Source: Actinernus sp. WN-2022 (taxonomy: Eukaryota; Cnidaria; Anthozoa; Actiniaria; Actinernidae). Taken from it: a stretch of 64,000 bases of DNA. How positions within the stretch are numbered: position 1 is the stretch's first letter; each line of letters opens with the position of its first letter. The stretch is taken from positions 99,675,321-99,739,320 of the forward strand of contig JAOWCC010001634.1 of the NCBI GenBank assembly GCA_030867875.1, given 5' to 3'. This document shows, piece by piece, positions 60,951 to 64,000 of this stretch. A model generated the notes under the pieces. The model did no database searches. It had not been told where the DNA came from and saw only the letters and a list, made by a program, of their open reading frames with translations. Both the position numbers and the translations under genes were made by a program.

Positions 60951-62452
60951 CGAAATAACGCCCATGCAATTCCAGCTCCTGCAATAGATACTATCGCTAG
61001 ATTGATCCCATGGTGTGGAGTAGGATTCTGTAAGGTACTATGTGAAACTCGTTGTGGAACTTGTCGTGGTAATTGTTGTGGAACTTGATGTGGTAATTGT
61101 TTCTTTCGTTTCTTCCCTTTCATATCTGGTGGGGGCTTGGTTTCGAGAACATCTGTATTAATATCGTTTTTCCCTAACACCATACCTTCTGTGGCGTTCG
61201 GGATTGGATTTTTATAACCATCCTTCTTGCTGAGGTAGTACTCAAGATTGCTTGGTAGTAATCGTACCCCTATGGCTATTGCTAGGTCTAATCTCTTATG
61301 TGTGTGTAGTATAGCTGTAAGATAGTTTTTATAGCTTACCACTAAACTGTTTTCGAGAATAGCGTCCTCGACTAATCTCTTAAATTTTTCTTTGACATTG
61401 AAACTATCTATGATGGATTGGTTAAGATCATTCTGAGCAGCTAGAACGCAATATCCAAAAGCTTCGACGGATCGATTCAATCTACCTAATCCAGCATTAG
61501 TTAACCCCTTTCCGATTGGTGGTGTAAACCAATTATATTGTTTTCCTTCATGTTCATCGTTCCGAATGAATGCCACAAGATCACCCTGATCCTTCTTACC
61601 TCCTTGGTCTGCAAATAAATTATTGTGGTTTGGCCAATTATCTGCTTCTTTATCGTAACCTCTGACTACGTGGACGTTTTCGAAATCATCATACAAAAGG
61701 AATACATCTCCTAATCCGTCATTCCTACCTCCGTGCCATCGGAAATCTGGTGTTCGAGATATACCAAATTCGATGCATAATTTCTCAAGAGCTGATTCGC
61801 TATAGGGGTTATCCATTTGCTTGAAAGCAGAGTCACCAGGTAGAGGAACCCCATGAGCACCACCAAGTTCATGTAGAATTCTTCGTAGTGTGAAATAAAT
61901 GTGAAATCGTAGTAGTCCTTGAACAATGGGAGGATGCGTTTTGAAAGTAGGATCAAACAATGACACTCCACATCCAGAAGTCGCACACCACGTTGCGAAA
62001 TTCAATTGTTGAGGCCAATATTTGAAATCTGGACCCGATAACCAATGGTGGGACTCCTTTTCTGTCATATGCTTTACGACAGTCTCTTTGAATATGTTCG
62101 GAACGCCTGCTTTGAACTTTTTCTTAGGTGTGACATATATCCATAGATTAGTTAAATCTATATCTTGTGCTTTTTCAGTAGGTGGGACCGCCGTAATAGG
62201 ATATTTCACACTTTTATCTAGTGTTAACGTATGTGGAAAACCTCTATGCACATCCCACAATGCATTATCGATGTGTTTTTGAATGGTGGTAGGTAGCTTA
62301 GAGACATCGTCACCATAAACCACATAACCATTATTCCCATCTCGAAACCAAATACTAGTCGAATATTTGCCAGGGCCGTCTATATCCGTTGATACATAGA
62401 ACTGGTGAAAATCTGCATGTGGGTATCTTTTCTTGAACTTCGCTAGTTGAGG
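60947..62452 (-). CDS. Polinton conserved protein with C-terminal anchor, 5' end missing
   Basis: At least 501 codons are open; the first in-frame Met-like codon that gene callers would use (GTG at 62323) is internal. The reading continues upstream through KRYPHADFHQFYVSTDIDG to a stop at 62453-62455 with no ATG, so the true start is lost. The body is conserved-looking, with Trp/Cys-rich blocks (FATWCATSGCGVSLFDPTF and LRRILHELGGAHGVPLPGD), followed by a Pro/Gln/Lys-rich linker and a last membrane helix (INLAIVSIAGAGIAWALF). The mostly soluble ectodomain and C-terminal anchor would suit a virion surface or entry-type protein, but I do not recognise the fold. Confidence 0.8.
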   Translation of the reverse strand, partial: PQLAKFKKRYPHADFHQFYVSTDIDGPGKYSTSIWFRDGNNGYVVYGDDVSKLPTTIQKHIDNALWDVHRGFPHTLTLDKSVKYPITAVPPTEKAQDIDLTNLWIYVTPKKKFKAGVPNIFKETVVKHMTEKESHHWLSGPDFKYWPQQLNFATWCATSGCGVSLFDPTFKTHPPIVQGLLRFHIYFTLRRILHELGGAHGVPLPGDSAFKQMDNPYSESALEKLCIEFGISRTPDFRWHGGRNDGLGDVFLLYDDFENVHVVRGYDKEADNWPNHNNLFADQGGKKDQGDLVAFIRNDEHEGKQYNWFTPPIGKGLTNAGLGRLNRSVEAFGYCVLAAQNDLNQSIIDSFNVKEKFKRLVEDAILENSLVVSYKNYLTAILHTHKRLDLAIAIGVRLLPSNLEYYLSKKDGYKNPIPNATEGMVLGKNDINTDVLETKPPPDMKGKKRKKQLPHQVPQQLPRQVPQRVSHSTLQNPTPHHGINLAIVSIAGAGIAWALFR

Positions 62453-63030
62453 TCACTCTTAGTCACAATTGGTGGAACCTAGCGGAGAAAGGGGGCTTTA
62501 AGTGGATTATCCCCAATAGTTTGACGTTTCCATACGAAATTAAGCCGGGACATTATAAGATAGAAACTTTGATAACCTACTTCGATCCCGCAGTTGAGGC
62601 TGGTTACTTGGAATTCATAGACTACCCATTTAGGAAATATTGGCTTATGAAGGTCAAGAAACCAATCAAATTCACTAAGAACGTCTGCGATTTGTTTGGT
62701 ATCGAAGTAAATGAAGATGTGACAGATTATGCAACTATCGATAAAGGAAAATACATCCTGGTGCCAAAAGATATTAATCATATATCTATCTACTGTGATG
62801 TGGTGGATTCAGATTTCTCACTTCTTGATGGGAAGCCATCTAAAATCCTATATACTTTAAAAACAACATCACACGTTTTTGGTGAAACAACTTACTTTCC
62901 ACCAACCCTCATACCCATTCGAGCCCTAGGAACGATACGGAACTACATTCGCCTCACAGTTTGCGATGAGAAAGGCAATCTCATAGACTTCAACAAGCAG
63001 CCTATACGTTTCGTATTGAAGCTTGAGTAA
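62437..63030 (+). pseudogene. Polinton virion-type protein, N-terminus missing
   Basis: The plus frame is open from 62437 (after a TGA at 62434-62436) to the TAA at 63028 but has no ATG at its start; a TTG at 62521 is not a credible start. The preserved part reads SHNWWNLAEKGGFKW, then FPYEIKPGHYKIETLI, and ends IRLTVCDEKGNLIDFNK followed by a beta strand. The pattern resembles the minor capsid or penton-type proteins of other animal Polintons, which also end in a D-x-G-x-hydrophobic beta strand; this is from general resemblance only. Perhaps 50-100 N-terminal residues are gone. Confidence 0.65.
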
Positions 63031-63046
63031 ATCATATGTATATACA

Positions 63047-63676
63047 ATGGATGGCGATTCGATTCAACCGTTTCCAACAGCACCAGATATCTATCCATCG
63101 GGAGCTATAAAGGAACTTAGCGATATAAATGGATCGGGTTTTAGACTGCAAAAAGTCTGTGATACACTTGCTGAGCTAGAACAACTAGCAAAGCACTACG
63201 AAGTTGTTCGCAAAAAATATGCTCGAGCGCGTGGTATCGTTCATGGGATTGCTGTGGCCACAGGTAGCCTGAGTGGCGTTTTATCAGCTTTTGCGTTAGG
63301 TTCATCACTTACGGGGGTTGGGATACCTGTGGGTATTTCATTAGGATCAGCGGGGTTCCTGTGTGCGGCCATATCGGCTTCGATGGCTGTTGTTAGTAAG
63401 AGACTTGGCGTTCACATCTCGAAGCATGAAAAGACTGTTATGTTAGCAAAAGCTAAGGCGAATTCCGTGGAAGTCAAAGTCTCAAAAGCTCTAGCTGATT
63501 GTAGCATTTCAGAAGCCGAGTTCGGAAGCGTTATTGATGAAAAAAAGAAATATGAGACGCTTAAACTAGAAATACGGCAAAAAAACAGGCAGGAAAGAGG
63601 ATCAAAAAACGTAGAACAACTTCGAGCCGAGATCCGAAAGGAGATGAGAGCAAAACTTGGCAGTCTAGTGGGATAA
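63047..63676 (+). CDS. Polinton hydrophobic coiled protein, ~209 aa
   Basis: The first ATG is 63047 (MDGDSIQPFPTAPDIYPSG); the upstream TTG at 63023 overlaps the previous stop and is rejected. A helical stretch (about 30-60) precedes a long small-residue hydrophobic region (65-115, with GSLSGVLSAFALGSSLTGVG) that could form a membrane hairpin. A long charged helix with coiled-coil character follows to the end. The design resembles pore-forming or membrane-active virion proteins. Similar proteins recur in Polintons, but I know of no proven role. Confidence 0.8.
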   Translation: MDGDSIQPFPTAPDIYPSGAIKELSDINGSGFRLQKVCDTLAELEQLAKHYEVVRKKYARARGIVHGIAVATGSLSGVLSAFALGSSLTGVGIPVGISLGSAGFLCAAISASMAVVSKRLGVHISKHEKTVMLAKAKANSVEVKVSKALADCSISEAEFGSVIDEKKKYETLKLEIRQKNRQERGSKNVEQLRAEIRKEMRAKLGSLVG

Positions 63677-63690
63677 GAATCAATATAACC

Positions 63691-63830
63691 AGCGTGGACT
63701 TTATAATCTTAGTATAAATTAATTCTGATGTCTGGTCCGTATGCAAATTTCTATCGATTCTGCCCAGCGTAGATTTTACAATCTTAGTATAAATTAATTC
63801 CGACATCCGGTTTGCACGCAAACTTCCGTT
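63691..63830. repeat. 75-bp repeat, two copies
   Basis: Copies start at 63691 and 63766 and share CAGCGT(G/A)GA followed by AATCTTAGTATAAATTAATT. Non-coding, directly after the last gene. Confidence 0.85.
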
Positions 63831-63985
63831 GGTGGCGCAATACTTATGATATCGATGGTGTAATATAAGCCACGAGGACGGCACGCAGGTGGTATCGATA
63901 GCGTCATATAGACCACGAGGTCGGCACGCAGGTTGTATCGGTGGCGCCATATAGACCACGAGGTCGGCATGAAGTATGACATCTA
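63828..63985. repeat. 43-bp tandem repeat near the right edge
   Basis: Full units start at 63871, 63914 and 63957, each with CACGAGG(A/T)CGGCACGCAGG or a close variant, preceded by one degenerate unit. The minus-strand ORFs across it are repeat translations. This may be subterminal sequence of the Polinton. Confidence 0.85.
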
Positions 63986-64000
63986 TCACGTGGGTGTTAT

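Larger units (their letters stand above)
51475..64000. mobile_element. Polinton/Maverick (adintovirus-like) element, right end outside the window
   Basis: A protein-primed family B polymerase, a retrovirus-type integrase, a packaging ATPase and a probable double jelly-roll capsid protein within 12 kb define a Polinton, a class of large self-synthesising DNA transposons that are also regarded as integrated viruses. The left edge is taken at 51475, where a LINE relic stops and a 196-bp palindrome starts with AGTAGT, matching the AG that usually begins Polinton termini. Genes are packed with overlaps of 1-50 bp. No right terminal repeat is present before 64000. The expected target-site duplication is 6 bp, with ATGCCC (51469-51474) as the left copy. 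The copy carries disabling breaks. Confidence 0.9.

Noticed and set aside
62323..62323. GTG at 62323 as start of the 458-codon Polinton protein
   Set aside because: The frame and protein-like sequence continue 43 codons upstream, so this is an internal codon.

Overview
The window looks like nuclear DNA of an invertebrate animal, most likely a cnidarian (probably an anthozoan such as a coral or sea anemone). It is AT-rich and intron-rich, crowded with short foldback repeats, LINE, Gypsy and Penelope relics. It carries one clear conserved eukaryotic gene and one large virus-like Polinton/Maverick element. The taxon is an inference from repeat types and Polinton protein style; nothing here was checked against a database.

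Region 1-30.5 kb holds no host gene that I can support. It is a graveyard of mobile DNA: foldback (MITE-like) elements, several 5'-truncated LINE copies (6.6-7.6, 7.9-8.4, 21.4-21.9 and 25.0-26.7 kb, the last with a target-site duplication and a poly-A tail), a Gypsy reverse transcriptase relic (11.0-11.5 kb), and a Penelope-like element with a GIY-YIG endonuclease (12.2-13.0 kb). Two Penelope-type terminal segments lie here on the minus strand. The one at 14.86-14.90 kb folds into a textbook type I hammerhead ribozyme. Two ~1 kb copies of one repeat sit in opposite orientation 10 kb apart (17.2-18.3 and 28.4-29.3 kb).

Region 30.5-47.2 kb is a complete gene for the SUMO-conjugating enzyme UBC9 (UBE2I) on the plus strand. 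I can place all seven coding exons (158 codons in total), with GT-AG introns and the catalytic Cys at residue 93. Its long introns carry three families of dispersed repeats: a tRNA-derived SINE, a 130-bp foldback MITE and a 1.25-kb TIR element. They are also strikingly rich in the palindrome TACATGTA.

Region 51.47-64.0 kb is a Polinton/Maverick (adintovirus-like) element inserted in a LINE relic. Its left end is a 196-bp palindrome. Gene order is: protein-primed family B DNA polymerase (+, intact motifs); DDE integrase (-, broken by a 4-bp duplication); three small membrane proteins (-); a frameshifted gene (-); packaging ATPase (-); probable major capsid protein (-); a two-membrane-segment protein (+); a 458+ residue conserved protein with a C-terminal anchor (-); a 5'-truncated virion-type protein (+); and a hydrophobic coiled protein (+). 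The polymerase and integrase would copy and insert the element; the ATPase and capsid proteins would package it. The right terminal repeat and any protease gene lie outside the window or are lost. The copy is probably inactive because of the integrase break, a second frameshift, and a breakpoint at ~62.44 kb that has removed the 5' ends of two divergent genes.
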